Source: Sphingomonas sp. Ag1
GTDB taxonomy: Bacteria; Pseudomonadota; Alphaproteobacteria; Sphingomonadales; Sphingomonadaceae
Reading direction: 5' to 3'
Length of the DNA stretch: 64,000 nt
NCBI RefSeq assembly: GCF_000980895.1
Contig: NZ_LAZX01000094.1
Span: forward strand, 62,001-126,000
Both the position numbers and the translations under genes were made by a program. The notes under the pieces are model-generated. The model saw only the letters and a program-made list of their open reading frames with translations, made no database searches and was not told where the DNA came from. This document shows positions 17,645 to 27,070 of this stretch, one piece after another (the stretch's first letter is position 1; each line of letters starts with the position of its first letter).

Positions 17645-18979
17645 TCAGGTTGCGGCGTCGCTGCAGCTGCGCGCATGAGCGAGCATCAGTCGTACCCACA
17701 GGAACAGGGGTACGCCATCGTCGCTGAACACATAAGTGTCTGGTTCGTCGACGACGGGAACGATCAGGCCATATCTGTCATGAAGCGGCTGCAGGAGGGC
17801 TGACGTATTCGGCTGGCCGGCCGGATCACGCGGGATCTGCGCCACGGGCAGTCGAAAGCTGTTGATCAGGGACACCTGCGCGAGGCTGCCCAATGCCCGC
17901 TCGTGACCGTCCCGTATCGCTTCGTCCACACGCAATCTGGTGCCCGACGCGATGCGTAGCTGGAGATGGTCAAGCACCTGACCCATTCCTCGTTCGACGT
18001 CATTGTGATCCACCCGGTCGGAGCGTCGCTCGAGCGCCGCAAACCCGGCATGCTGGGCGATGAGGCTGGCCAGATAAGGAAGCCCCAGTGCCGCCAGGCT
18101 GATGAGCTGCAGCGCCTTGGGCGTGAAGCTCATCCCGCTGGCTTGTTGTCCAGCGTTGATCAAGTCGGCGATCTCGTCCTGCGTCATGTTGGGCAGCAGC
18201 AGGCCCAGGATGTTGCGCCGGATCGAGGGTACATGCTCGATGATCTCGGTCAGGTTCTGCGCGACTCCCGCGATGATCAGCTGAACACGGCTGCCGCGGT
18301 CGGACAGGTTCTTGATGAGCTCTGCGATCGACCGGCGCAGATCCGCATCGCCCGCCCGGTCGAATTCATCGAGGACCACAAGCAGCCTCGTTCCGGCAAG
18401 CCGATCGAAGATGTCGGATACGAGATCCACCGTCAGCGGCTGATCGTCGAGCAGGTCCTTGAAGCTGAGGCCGGATTCGATCTCATTGGCGGTGGGATCA
18501 TAGCTGTCGTGGAACAACAGCGGCGTGTCCGCCAGGATCGCGCGGAACAAGGCGTCGAAATTGCTGCGTTCACCGCAGGATACGTAGCGTACGAGATAAC
18601 GGGATTCGCGGGCGATACCGCACAGGACGTGCAGCGTGGATGTCTTGCCGATGCCCCGCGGACCGAAGAGCACGACGTGCAAATATTGATCCTCCACCGC
18701 CCGTATGACGGTTCGAAGCAATTCACCCCGTCCAGCGAACCTCGTTGGATCCATGACGGGTCGGGCGGGCGTGAAGGCCGCCCTTAGCCGGAGGCGAAGC
18801 TGGTCGTAGCTGCTGGTGCTGGGGGCGACGCGATCGACCGCTGTGCCGCGGAAACGGGGAAGGACATGCGCCGTGCGGCGCGGCGTTGCGACCGGCTGCT
18901 CGATGTGCGGCGCCGATCCGATTTCCGGCGTGGTCGCCTGCTCTTGTGCCTGGCCGAACAGGGAAGACCACCATCGCAT
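17645..18979 (-). CDS. P-loop AAA+ ATPase of the polysaccharide locus
   Basis: 444 residues. After a non-conserved N-terminus of about 75 residues, an AAA+ ATPase domain shows Walker A GPRGIGKTST (residues 106-113 core), Walker B RLLVVLDEFDRA and a sensor-like LIIAGVA. The C-terminal part is helical and may form a winged-helix lid. The overall look is of Orc1/Cdc6- or TniB/ExeA-like ATPases. It is the last gene of the minus-strand series beta-helix protein, ligase/polymerase, flippase, ATPase. It could drive or regulate polysaccharide export. The exact role is unknown, and no membrane segment is evident. Confidence 0.82.
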   Translation of the reverse strand: MRWWSSLFGQAQEQATTPEIGSAPHIEQPVATPRRTAHVLPRFRGTAVDRVAPSTSSYDQLRLRLRAAFTPARPVMDPTRFAGRGELLRTVIRAVEDQYLHVVLFGPRGIGKTSTLHVLCGIARESRYLVRYVSCGERSNFDALFRAILADTPLLFHDSYDPTANEIESGLSFKDLLDDQPLTVDLVSDIFDRLAGTRLLVVLDEFDRAGDADLRRSIAELIKNLSDRGSRVQLIIAGVAQNLTEIIEHVPSIRRNILGLLLPNMTQDEIADLINAGQQASGMSFTPKALQLISLAALGLPYLASLIAQHAGFAALERRSDRVDHNDVERGMGQVLDHLQLRIASGTRLRVDEAIRDGHERALGSLAQVSLINSFRLPVAQIPRDPAGQPNTSALLQPLHDRYGLIVPVVDEPDTYVFSDDGVPLFLWVRLMLAHARSCSDAAT

Positions 18980-19051
18980 ATCGTATTCCGCTCATTTTAC
19001 CGTGCAGCATCGGTGATGCTGGGGGCGGGTTCCGGCAAGCGGGCTGGTCCG

Positions 19052-20473
19052 TTATGGATAGATCTTGCTTTGTTCCGCCGCTTTGTGCTGGCCGAGCCGA
19101 GGGATTGCAGAGCGGTTTGCCGTCAATCCCGCGAGCCGCAGCCCGACAATGGCGAAAGGGGCGGCGAGCAACAGCGCATAATAGCCGTTCACATAGTGTG
19201 CGAGCAGGACGAGCGTGATCGAGGCAGCAAGAAGCGCCAGCGTGGCATAATAGCCATCGTGCATGCGGCCATGGGGCACGTTGGTGAACAGGCCAGCACA
19301 GTAGGCAGCGGCGAGTTCCGCGCCGATCCCCGCGAGGATCATGGCGTCGATCCTGCCGGTTGTTGCGGCGATCGCCAGTGCGGCCGGCACGCCGGCGAGC
19401 CGCACGATATTGGCGTAAAGCGGGCTGCGCGTTTCGGCAGAGGCAAGGGCAGCAATCGCGGGCGCGGCGCGAAATAGTCGCAAGGCGTTCAGGCAAGCGA
19501 GCGGCACGATGTACGCAGCCGCGGCATGAAAGCGGGCGCCGAACAGGAGGTCGAGCACGACCGCTCCGAGAAGCAGTGCGCCCACCGTCAAGGTCATTGC
19601 CAACAGCGCGGAAAGGGCGATCAGGACGGTGTAGAGATGTGCATGATCCTGCGGCCTTGCCTGTGTTTTCGCCAGTGCGGGCAGCGCCAGCGTCTGGAGG
19701 GACTTGGCGGCGAGATTACTGGGGATCATCGTCAGCATCAGCGCCGCGCTGAACCACCCCAGGGATTCCGGGCCGAACCTATTGAGGGCGATCATCCGGT
19801 CGCCGTTGAGGATGAAGAACATCAACAGGCCGTTCACCACCAGCGGCCAGCCGAAGCGGAAGGCATGCCGGGCGATCGTGCCGTCGAAGCTGACCCGATA
19901 GCTATGCTGGACACCGACGTGGGAGAGGGCGACGGCGCTCACCTGCTGCGTGAGGATGGCGGCCAGGGCGACGCGGTGATCGTGGAAGAACCAATAGGCT
20001 GGCAGGATGGCGAGCAGGCCCAGGGGTTGCGAGAGCAGCGACCGCAGCGCTTGCGGAGCGAAGTGTCCATCGCGCTGCATTCGGAAAATATCTAGGTTTG
20101 TGAAGGCGTTGATGAGCGGAACGACGGTGAGGATCAGGTAGTCGCCGGTCTGGCTGAGAGTATTGGTGGCCGCGGCGAAGATGAAGGCGACCAGTATGAG
20201 AAGGATGGACGCCATGAAGCTGACCACGAGCTGCGCGCCGTGGAGGTTGGAGACGAAGGCAGGATCGTCGGCACGGGGATCCTGCACCACGAGACGGTTC
20301 AGGCCAACGTTCTGAAATGTCTCCACAATCGTCATCAGTATGGCGAAGGTGGCGGCGAGGCCGAACTCCGTCACGGAGAGCAAGCGGGCGAGCAGGACGT
20401 TGCGCACGAGGACCGCGGCGACGTCCACGCAGTTGCTGAACAGCACGATCGATCCTGATCGCAGTAAGCGCAC
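19052..20473 (-). CDS. Polysaccharide flippase (Wzx-like, MOP superfamily)
   Basis: 473 residues with about twelve to fourteen hydrophobic segments. The N-terminus GSIVLFSNCVDVAAVLVRNVLLARLLS and the pattern of paired helices fit the MOP superfamily of lipid-linked oligosaccharide flippases. The start is taken as GTG 20473, just after the upstream gene's stop, with AAGGA about ten bases before it. A longer frame would lie entirely inside the upstream gene. Expected function: moving lipid-linked repeat units across the inner membrane. No glycosyltransferase genes are adjacent, so the units must be made elsewhere. Confidence 0.86.
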   Translation of the reverse strand: MRLLRSGSIVLFSNCVDVAAVLVRNVLLARLLSVTEFGLAATFAILMTIVETFQNVGLNRLVVQDPRADDPAFVSNLHGAQLVVSFMASILLILVAFIFAAATNTLSQTGDYLILTVVPLINAFTNLDIFRMQRDGHFAPQALRSLLSQPLGLLAILPAYWFFHDHRVALAAILTQQVSAVALSHVGVQHSYRVSFDGTIARHAFRFGWPLVVNGLLMFFILNGDRMIALNRFGPESLGWFSAALMLTMIPSNLAAKSLQTLALPALAKTQARPQDHAHLYTVLIALSALLAMTLTVGALLLGAVVLDLLFGARFHAAAAYIVPLACLNALRLFRAAPAIAALASAETRSPLYANIVRLAGVPAALAIAATTGRIDAMILAGIGAELAAAYCAGLFTNVPHGRMHDGYYATLALLAASITLVLLAHYVNGYYALLLAAPFAIVGLRLAGLTANRSAIPRLGQHKAAEQSKIYP

Positions 20474-20496
20474 GGTGATGGATTCCTTGCCTTGGA

Positions 20497-21975
20497 TCAG
20501 GATGGCAGTGGCGCGAAATGGCCGGCGACGACGGGGGGAGCGGCCTGTCCCCGGCGCACTTTGGCCTCGTTCCGGGGGCGAGCGGCCTCGACCAGCCAGC
20601 CGCCCGCGCCGAGCACGAACATCAGCCAGATGTAGCTGTTGTTCCAAAGGTGAACGCTGACGATGGCGACCATCGTCGCGACGACGGCGAAGACGTAGCC
20701 GAGGCGGATTGCCGCCTCATCGTCCCCGGCTGTGCCGCCCTTTGATGCGCGGAACAATGTGAGCATGAACACGGACGCCAGCAGGGCGAGGCTTACCAGC
20801 CCGTAACGGTAGGCGATGACGAGCCAGAAATTGTCCATGCTGTTGCTCATGTACGCCGGCCGTTCCCATTCGTCGGTGCCGTGGCCGATCAGCGGGCTGC
20901 GCATCACGTCTGCCGTGCCGAATTCCCAGATCAGGATGCGGTTGTAGGAGTTGCGGGTGTTGAAGGTGGCGTAGTCGACGAAGAGGTGAAACGGTGTTCG
21001 ATCCGACAGCAGGTCGGTCACGACAAAGGCGGCGACGCACAGGGCGATGAGGATGATCCAGCGGCGCTGGACGCGGCGGAGCAGCAGGTTCCAGGTCATC
21101 AGCGCGAACTGGACGTTCATGCTGAGCAGCGCGCCGGTGGACAGCGAGGTCAGCGTGGCTATGGCCACGGTCGACGCGATGCCGCTGCGGAACGCGAGCG
21201 TGCGACGGGCGGCGGTGATGTAGATTGCCGGCGCCATCAAGGTTGCACAGAAGACGCCGAGGAGGATCGGGTGTTCGAACACGCCCTGCGCGCGGCTGAA
21301 GCCCCAGCGTTCCTCCATATAGGTGGGTGCGAGTGCCTGTCCGAAGCGGCCGGCCAGGTCGAGCAGCGGCTTCGTTCCGCTGACCGATTCCCAGATGAGG
21401 AAGGGGGCGAGCAGGATGACGCCGACGATCGCGACGGCGAAGGTGTAGCGCATCGACGGTGCGTCGCGCACCAGCACGCGGCCAGCGAAATAAGCGCCGG
21501 CGCTTTGCAGCAATACGACGCCGGCCGGCTCGATCGCGTCGCGCGGGTTGAGCAGGAGGAAGCGGGTGGCGGCGGCCCAGATGGCGAAGGCCAGCACGAG
21601 GGCGTCGATCACCGACCGCTGCCCCGCGCGGCCGACTGCCCACAGGCCCAAAGTTACCGGCAAGGTGACGATCAGGAGGATCAAGGAGGGCGAGAGCCGG
21701 ATCGATCCGACATCGTAGAGCGACGGCAGGAAAAGAGTGGCGGTGAAGCCGATGATCATCAGCCGGCGGGCAAGCGACGAATGCGCAGGTGCTGCCGCCA
21801 TCTCCGTCGGCAGCAAGGGTGTATCGAGCGGCTGCCGCTCCACTGCCGTATCGGTACGGACGAGCCGCCCATTGTGGACGCGGACGAGCGGCCCCTTGCG
21901 CTGAGGCCCACGCGCACGGGAAGCGGGCGTCACCATAGGGCGGCGGAGCGCGAGCGGCCGGTTCAGATCAGTCAC
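20497..21975 (-). CDS. O-antigen ligase / polysaccharide polymerase-like membrane protein
   Basis: 492 residues. The first 65 residues are basic and polar and look cytoplasmic. They are followed by about ten to twelve membrane segments (for example LILLIVTLPVTLGLWAV, ALVLAFAIWAAATRFLLL). A long periplasmic loop near the C-terminal third contains RNSYNRILIWEFG and PLIGHGTDEWERP. This architecture is that of the O-antigen ligase (Wzy/WaaL) superfamily. Next to a flippase, a Wzy-type polymerase is more likely than a ligase, but sequence alone does not decide. Confidence 0.84.
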   Translation of the reverse strand: MTDLNRPLALRRPMVTPASRARGPQRKGPLVRVHNGRLVRTDTAVERQPLDTPLLPTEMAAAPAHSSLARRLMIIGFTATLFLPSLYDVGSIRLSPSLILLIVTLPVTLGLWAVGRAGQRSVIDALVLAFAIWAAATRFLLLNPRDAIEPAGVVLLQSAGAYFAGRVLVRDAPSMRYTFAVAIVGVILLAPFLIWESVSGTKPLLDLAGRFGQALAPTYMEERWGFSRAQGVFEHPILLGVFCATLMAPAIYITAARRTLAFRSGIASTVAIATLTSLSTGALLSMNVQFALMTWNLLLRRVQRRWIILIALCVAAFVVTDLLSDRTPFHLFVDYATFNTRNSYNRILIWEFGTADVMRSPLIGHGTDEWERPAYMSNSMDNFWLVIAYRYGLVSLALLASVFMLTLFRASKGGTAGDDEAAIRLGYVFAVVATMVAIVSVHLWNNSYIWLMFVLGAGGWLVEAARPRNEAKVRRGQAAPPVVAGHFAPLPS

Positions 21976-22008
21976 TGGCAGGCTGCCATCCCGGCGGCGC
22001 GCGGCGCG

Positions 22009-23127
22009 TCACAGGCCGGGCGCCTGTTGCCGCCACGTCGCATGATAACCGGCCATCGAGCGGTTGCTGATCCAGCGGCGCAGCGCGGATCGGCCGCGGT
22101 CGCCGGTGACCGGCATGACCGTGTTGCTGGGCGGCGTGACCGGGGCGGCCGTGCCGATCAGGTAGAGCGGCGCGGCATTGCCGGTGAGGCGAGCGCCCTC
22201 CTGAACCCGAATCCAGCTTTTCTGATCGGGGAAGCGCGCGACCACATTGTCCTTCACCACCAGCGAGGGGCTTTTCGACAGGACGGCAATGCCATTGTAC
22301 ATCGCGCCGATGACGATGTTGTCGGCGATCACGACGTCGCGATAGGGCAGGCCGGACTTTTCATCGCGCAGGAAGATGCCCTGCATTGCAGCGCCGGCCC
22401 CGCGATCGATGATGTTGCCGCGGATCGTGATGTTCGATGCGGCGCTGCCCTGACGCGAGGTCCACATCTGAATGCCGTCGGGGTGATCGCCCGGCGCCGG
22501 GGCAAAATCGGTGATCACATTCTCGGCGATGACGATGTGCGAATTGCCGCCGCCGCGCACGCCATCCATCCGCAGATGGTGAAGGTAATTGCCGGTGATC
22601 GTCGCGTTATGCGTGTCGAGCAGCGAAATGGCCGTAAAGGAATTGGTGAATTCCGACCGGGTGATGCCGACATCCCGGCTGTCGCGGACGAGCAGAAGCT
22701 TGTCCTGCGCGCGGCCGATCGGACCGGGGCGGCCGGTGACTCGAACCTGATCGAGCGACACATCGTGCACCCGGTGCAGGGTGAAGCCATGCTGCACCGG
22801 TGATCCCGCGCTGCGCAGGGTGAGGCCGGAGAGCGTGAGATTGCCGCTGTTGCGCAGGAAGAGCCCGGTGAGGATCGCCGGGTCGGCGGGATCGCGCGAG
22901 GTGAGCGTCACCACGCGGCCCGGACTGATGTTTTGCAGGGTGACGGGCGGGTAAAGCCCCGGCGCGAGCCGGATGCGCTCCCCACCCCGTGCCTGGCGTA
23001 CCGCGGCGACCAGTTGCGGCGCCGTGCTGACGATCAGTTCACGCTTATCGGGCGCGGTGACGACCGAGGTGCTGGCGAGGAAGATCGTCGCCAGACCGAA
23101 CAGGGGCGGGATGACATGTGCCGACAT
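22009..23127 (-). CDS. Secreted right-handed parallel beta-helix protein
   Basis: 372 residues with an N-terminal signal peptide (LFGLATIFLAS region). The mature protein carries repeated beta-helix rungs with N-rich turns: GNLTLSGLTLRSAG, NATITGNYLHHLRMDGV, SNITIRGNIIDRGAG and DVVIADNIVIGAMYNG. Such folds occur in polysaccharide lyases, epimerases and hydrolases. I cannot assign catalytic residues. As first gene of the minus-strand polysaccharide series it may trim or modify the exported polymer in the periplasm. Confidence 0.84.
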   Translation of the reverse strand: MSAHVIPPLFGLATIFLASTSVVTAPDKRELIVSTAPQLVAAVRQARGGERIRLAPGLYPPVTLQNISPGRVVTLTSRDPADPAILTGLFLRNSGNLTLSGLTLRSAGSPVQHGFTLHRVHDVSLDQVRVTGRPGPIGRAQDKLLLVRDSRDVGITRSEFTNSFTAISLLDTHNATITGNYLHHLRMDGVRGGGNSHIVIAENVITDFAPAPGDHPDGIQMWTSRQGSAASNITIRGNIIDRGAGAAMQGIFLRDEKSGLPYRDVVIADNIVIGAMYNGIAVLSKSPSLVVKDNVVARFPDQKSWIRVQEGARLTGNAAPLYLIGTAAPVTPPSNTVMPVTGDRGRSALRRWISNRSMAGYHATWRQQAPGL

Positions 23128-23290
23128 GAACGCTCGACCCTTCCCCCCTTCGCAGATCCGGGGATGTCTCTAACCGCGCCGCGCCACTGCCGGCAGGAGT
23201 TAGCGCAGGAACGGATCAACCTCGCACCGCGTCGGAGCGAATGGCCGATATTCAGCGGGGCAGACAGTCGGCCGGGAGGGGGCATTGATC

Positions 23291-24124
23291 GTGGATCTGC
23301 GCGAAATGTTGCTGCGCCGTTTGTACGGCGGCCGGCGGACGCATCGCTGGTACCTGCGGCTGATCAAGCGCTGGGAGGGGGGCGAGCTCCACTCCCGTCA
23401 TTTGCGTGCGATGCTGCAACGGCAGCACGGGGTTTCGGTGGGTGATTATTCCTATGGGCCCATTCTGCGACCCGGCCTGTTGCCCGGTGGGACTCAGGTG
23501 GGGCGATGGTGTTCGGTCGGGCAGGGGCTGATCGTGCGGCGGCGGGACCATCCGATCGGGCGGATCACGCAGCATCCGTTCTTCTACAATGCGAAGCTGG
23601 GGCTGGTGCCGCGCGACACGATCGGCGCGGAGGCCGATAATCCGCTGACCATCGGCAATGACGTGTGGATCGGGGATCGCGTGACGATCGTCGGCGGGTG
23701 CCGATCGGTCGGCGACGGCGCGGTGATCGCGGCGGGGGCAGTGGTCACGCGTGACGTGGCGCCGTTCTCGATCGTTGGCGGCGTGCCCGCGCGGGTGATC
23801 GGCCGGCGCTTTTCGCCCGAGATGGCGGATCGGATCGCCCGGTCACGCTGGTGGACGCTGGACCTGGAGACGGTCGCTGGGTGGGGCGAAGCCCTGATGC
23901 AAAACATCACCCCCGAAGTGGCGGAGGTGATGCTGTCACGTTGCGTTGCCTTGGGAGCAGCGGCCGCCACGCCCCCGGAGGAGCGTAGCGGCGCATCTGC
24001 GATCAGCGGGTTTGCATCCGCAGACCGATGCGGAACTGACGACCCAGCAGGTCCGAATAGGTGCTGTTCGCAGCCAGACCCGTTTCCGGGAGCAGCAGCG
24101 GCCAACGATCGAACAGGTTGGTGA
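23291..24124 (+). CDS. Hexapeptide-repeat (left-handed beta-helix) acetyltransferase
   Basis: About 277 residues from GTG 23291, behind GGGAGGGGG at 23274-23282; TTG 23285 is an alternative. The core is of the CatB/LbH type: VGRWCSVGQGLIVRRRDHPIG, split by an insertion, then LTIGNDVWIGDRVTIVGG, IAAGAVVTRDV and GGVPARVIGRRF. It probably acetylates a sugar of the neighbouring surface polysaccharide. After about residue 235 the frame loses family likeness and runs 122 bases into the convergent TonB-receptor gene. The true end may once have been earlier. Confidence 0.82.
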   Translation: MDLREMLLRRLYGGRRTHRWYLRLIKRWEGGELHSRHLRAMLQRQHGVSVGDYSYGPILRPGLLPGGTQVGRWCSVGQGLIVRRRDHPIGRITQHPFFYNAKLGLVPRDTIGAEADNPLTIGNDVWIGDRVTIVGGCRSVGDGAVIAAGAVVTRDVAPFSIVGGVPARVIGRRFSPEMADRIARSRWWTLDLETVAGWGEALMQNITPEVAEVMLSRCVALGAAAATPPEERSGASAISGFASADRCGTDDPAGPNRCCSQPDPFPGAAAANDRTGW

Positions 24125-27038
24125 CGTTGACGAAGAACTGAGCGTCCGCGTCGCCGAAGCGGACCTTCTGCGTCAGGTTGAGATCGGCGTAGAACACACC
24201 CGACACGCGGTTCACGTCATAGGTCGGCTGCTGCGGCGTCGAGATCGGGCACCCGCTGGTGCATTCGATGCCGGTGGCGACATATTTGCCCGCGCTGACG
24301 CCGCGACCGGTGGCCGTGATCGCGAAGTTCGGCGTGTCGTAGGTTGCCGTGAAGCGATAGATCCAATCCGGGGTGGTGGACTGGCCGCCGTTCACGCCGA
24401 CCGAGTTCGTGATCACCGCCTGCGGCACGCCGCTGTCGAGGATATTGTCGATATAGCGGGTGGCGACGCCGCGCAGGGTGAGGTTCCCGTCCGTGTCGCC
24501 GAACAGGCGGTCGAGCGGCAGGCGGTAGGATGCGTCGATGTCGACGCCGCGCACGACCTGGCTCGCCGCGTTGAACGGCTGGCTGCGGATCAGCAGGTAC
24601 GGCTGGCCCGGGACCGAGCGCGCGGGATCCTCGGAGATCGCGTCGCACAGGGCCGTGTTGCCGGAGTCGCAGAGGTTGACGATGTCCTGCGCGCTGAACG
24701 TCGTGATGCCGTCCTTGATGTCGATGTCGAAGTAATCGACCGAGAGGGCGAAGCCGGGGATGAAGCGCGGCGTCAGGACGACACCGGCATTCCACGAGTC
24801 CGACTTTTCCACGCCCAGGCGCGGGTTGCCGGTGACGAGGCCCGAGTAGCCGAAGCTGGCCGGACCATTGGCGCCGTCGGCGGTATAGGCCGGGTTGCGG
24901 ACCGAATCGCTGTTCGCGGAGCCGCCCTGATACAGTTCGTTCAGGTTGGGCGCGCGAATGTCGCGCGAGCGGGTGACACGGACGCGGAAGTCATCGATCG
25001 GCTGCCAGGTGGCGCCGGCCTTCCACGTGGTGACATAGCCAGCCGTGGAATAGTCGGTCGCGCGGACTGCGCCGTTGAACTCGAGACCGGCGCCGAGCGG
25101 CACCACCGTTTCGAGGAAAACCTCCTTCACATTGTAGCTGCCGTTGGTGGGCAGGTAGTTGCCGACCGACCAGGCGTTGGACGTCGTGGGGTTGCCGGCG
25201 GCGTTGGTGGTCGCAATCGGCTGGAACTCGGTCGGCACGAAGCCGCGGATCTTTTCCTCACGATATTCGGCGCCGATCGCGACGCTGACCTCGCCCGCCC
25301 AGGTGCGGAACGGCGAGGCAGAGACGTTGAAGCCGGCGTTGTACTGCTCGACCACTTCGTCACGGTACGGATCGCCGAGGACGTAGTTGAAGGCGGCCGG
25401 ATTGGCGACGCCAAGGCCCAGGCGGTTCAGCGGAACGCAGTTCGGGTCGTTGTTGCTGGGATTGCTGTCGACGTTGATCGCGCACTGGATCGAGCCGGTC
25501 GCGAAGTTGCCCGGATTGCCGGCGGGCGCGAACACCGCGTTGGTGGCATTGGCCATCCGGCTGATGTTCATGATGTTGCGCAGCTGTTCACGCAGGTCCG
25601 CGCGGCCGTACTGGCCGAAGACGTTCCACACCGCGTTGCTGCCGAACACCTCGGTGCTGCCCTCTGCGCCGATGGCGTAGCGCTGCACCTCGCGCTTGTT
25701 GTTGATCGCGCGGAACGGCAGGTCAGCCGCGGTGGTGGCGAGCGTCACACCGGTGATGCCGGTCAGCGCCGCCGGGCCAAGCGTGTTGTAGAGGAACGCG
25801 TTGCAGTTGGAACCGACGGGCACGGTGGTGCAGCCGGTTGCGTTCAGCGCGATGCCGGTCTGCAGGTTCGGGCCGGCGTTGAAGAAGATTTCCTGCGTGT
25901 TGTACGAACCCTCCGCGAACACCTCGATATCGTCGGCGATTTCGTAGCTGGCGCGTGCGAAGATGCCGCGACGGTCGTCCTCCGGGCTGAGGCCGATGCG
26001 GCGGCCGGAGTCATTCAGGCGCCAGTCGCCGCCCTGCGTCAGCGTCGGCGGGGCCGTGCCGGTCGGCGACGGGAAGGTCAGCGCGCCATATTGATACTGG
26101 CCGATCGCGCCGTTGTAGCCGAAATAGGTGCCGCGCAGGCTGTTCGCGCGCGCGCCGGTCGAGGCGGTGATGAGGCCGCCCGGCGTGGAGTTCGCCGCGC
26201 CGACCTGGCGACGGATCAGGAACTGCGGCTCGGTGCTGTTGGCGGACCAGTTCGGGTTCTGGATGCGGACGTAGCCGGTGGCGTTCCAGTCGCGATCGAC
26301 ACGGAAGATGCCGTCCTGATGCGCGAGCTCCGCGTTAAGCAGCAGGTGGCCGCGGCCCTCGCTGCCCCAGGAGAGGCCGCCGGTGACGCTGAACGAGTAA
26401 TTGCCGCCGTCACCCTTGTCGGTGATGCCGCTGTCGATCGCGACCTTGAGGCCCGAATACTTCTTGTCGAGGACGAAGTTGACCACGCCGGCGACCGCGT
26501 CCGAACCGTAAGCGGACGAGGCGCCGCCGGTGACGACCTCCACGCTCTTGATCAGCGCCTGCGGGATCGTGTTGACGTCGACGAGGCCGGTGACGGTCGA
26601 GGCGACCGAGCGGCGGCCGTCGAGCAGCACCAGCGTGCGCGTTTCGCCGAGGTTGCGCAGGTTCAGCGCGTTGATGCCGGCCTGACCGCTGGAAAGGTTG
26701 AGGCGAGAGTTCGCCGGGCGGGTGGAGCCCGCCAGCGACGGCAGCTGATTGACGAAATCGGCGACGTTGTTCGACGGCGAGGAATTCTGGATTTCCTGCT
26801 GCGTCAGGACGGTCAGCGGGGTGGGCGCCTGGAAGCCATCACGGACGATGCGCGTGCCGGTGACGATGACGTCCGGGCCATTGCCGTCGTTGCTGGTCCC
26901 GGGTGCCGGATCGCCGATCTGCGCGGTGGCGGTGCTGGAAGGCTGCGTCTGCGCAGCAGCAGGCGCCGCGAGCCCCGAAGCGAGCGCGAGCAGCGCCGTT
27001 CCCGTGAGCATTGTTCTGGACAAGATAATATCACGCAC
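24003..27038 (-). CDS. TonB-dependent outer-membrane receptor
   Basis: 1011 residues from GTG 27038, with a signal peptide ending in APAAAQ. A plug domain follows (GPDVIVTGTRIVRDGF, then NNVADFVNQLPSLAGS, LNLRNLGETRTLVLLDGRR and VDVNTIPQALIKSVEVVTGG). The large beta-barrel ends LLGRQFRIGLRMQTR. The N-terminus lacks a long signalling extension, so an anti-sigma partner is not expected. It is divergent from the acylase gene across a region with four CCTACC/GGTAGG copies. Context suggests uptake of acylated or peptide compounds handled by the downstream amidohydrolases; the ligand is unknown. Confidence 0.95.
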   Translation of the reverse strand: MRDIILSRTMLTGTALLALASGLAAPAAAQTQPSSTATAQIGDPAPGTSNDGNGPDVIVTGTRIVRDGFQAPTPLTVLTQQEIQNSSPSNNVADFVNQLPSLAGSTRPANSRLNLSSGQAGINALNLRNLGETRTLVLLDGRRSVASTVTGLVDVNTIPQALIKSVEVVTGGASSAYGSDAVAGVVNFVLDKKYSGLKVAIDSGITDKGDGGNYSFSVTGGLSWGSEGRGHLLLNAELAHQDGIFRVDRDWNATGYVRIQNPNWSANSTEPQFLIRRQVGAANSTPGGLITASTGARANSLRGTYFGYNGAIGQYQYGALTFPSPTGTAPPTLTQGGDWRLNDSGRRIGLSPEDDRRGIFARASYEIADDIEVFAEGSYNTQEIFFNAGPNLQTGIALNATGCTTVPVGSNCNAFLYNTLGPAALTGITGVTLATTAADLPFRAINNKREVQRYAIGAEGSTEVFGSNAVWNVFGQYGRADLREQLRNIMNISRMANATNAVFAPAGNPGNFATGSIQCAINVDSNPSNNDPNCVPLNRLGLGVANPAAFNYVLGDPYRDEVVEQYNAGFNVSASPFRTWAGEVSVAIGAEYREEKIRGFVPTEFQPIATTNAAGNPTTSNAWSVGNYLPTNGSYNVKEVFLETVVPLGAGLEFNGAVRATDYSTAGYVTTWKAGATWQPIDDFRVRVTRSRDIRAPNLNELYQGGSANSDSVRNPAYTADGANGPASFGYSGLVTGNPRLGVEKSDSWNAGVVLTPRFIPGFALSVDYFDIDIKDGITTFSAQDIVNLCDSGNTALCDAISEDPARSVPGQPYLLIRSQPFNAASQVVRGVDIDASYRLPLDRLFGDTDGNLTLRGVATRYIDNILDSGVPQAVITNSVGVNGGQSTTPDWIYRFTATYDTPNFAITATGRGVSAGKYVATGIECTSGCPISTPQQPTYDVNRVSGVFYADLNLTQKVRFGDADAQFFVNVTNLFDRWPLLLPETGLAANSTYSDLLGRQFRIGLRMQTR

Positions 27039-27070
27039 GTGCCGTCCCCCGAGAGCTTTTGTTACCTGTG

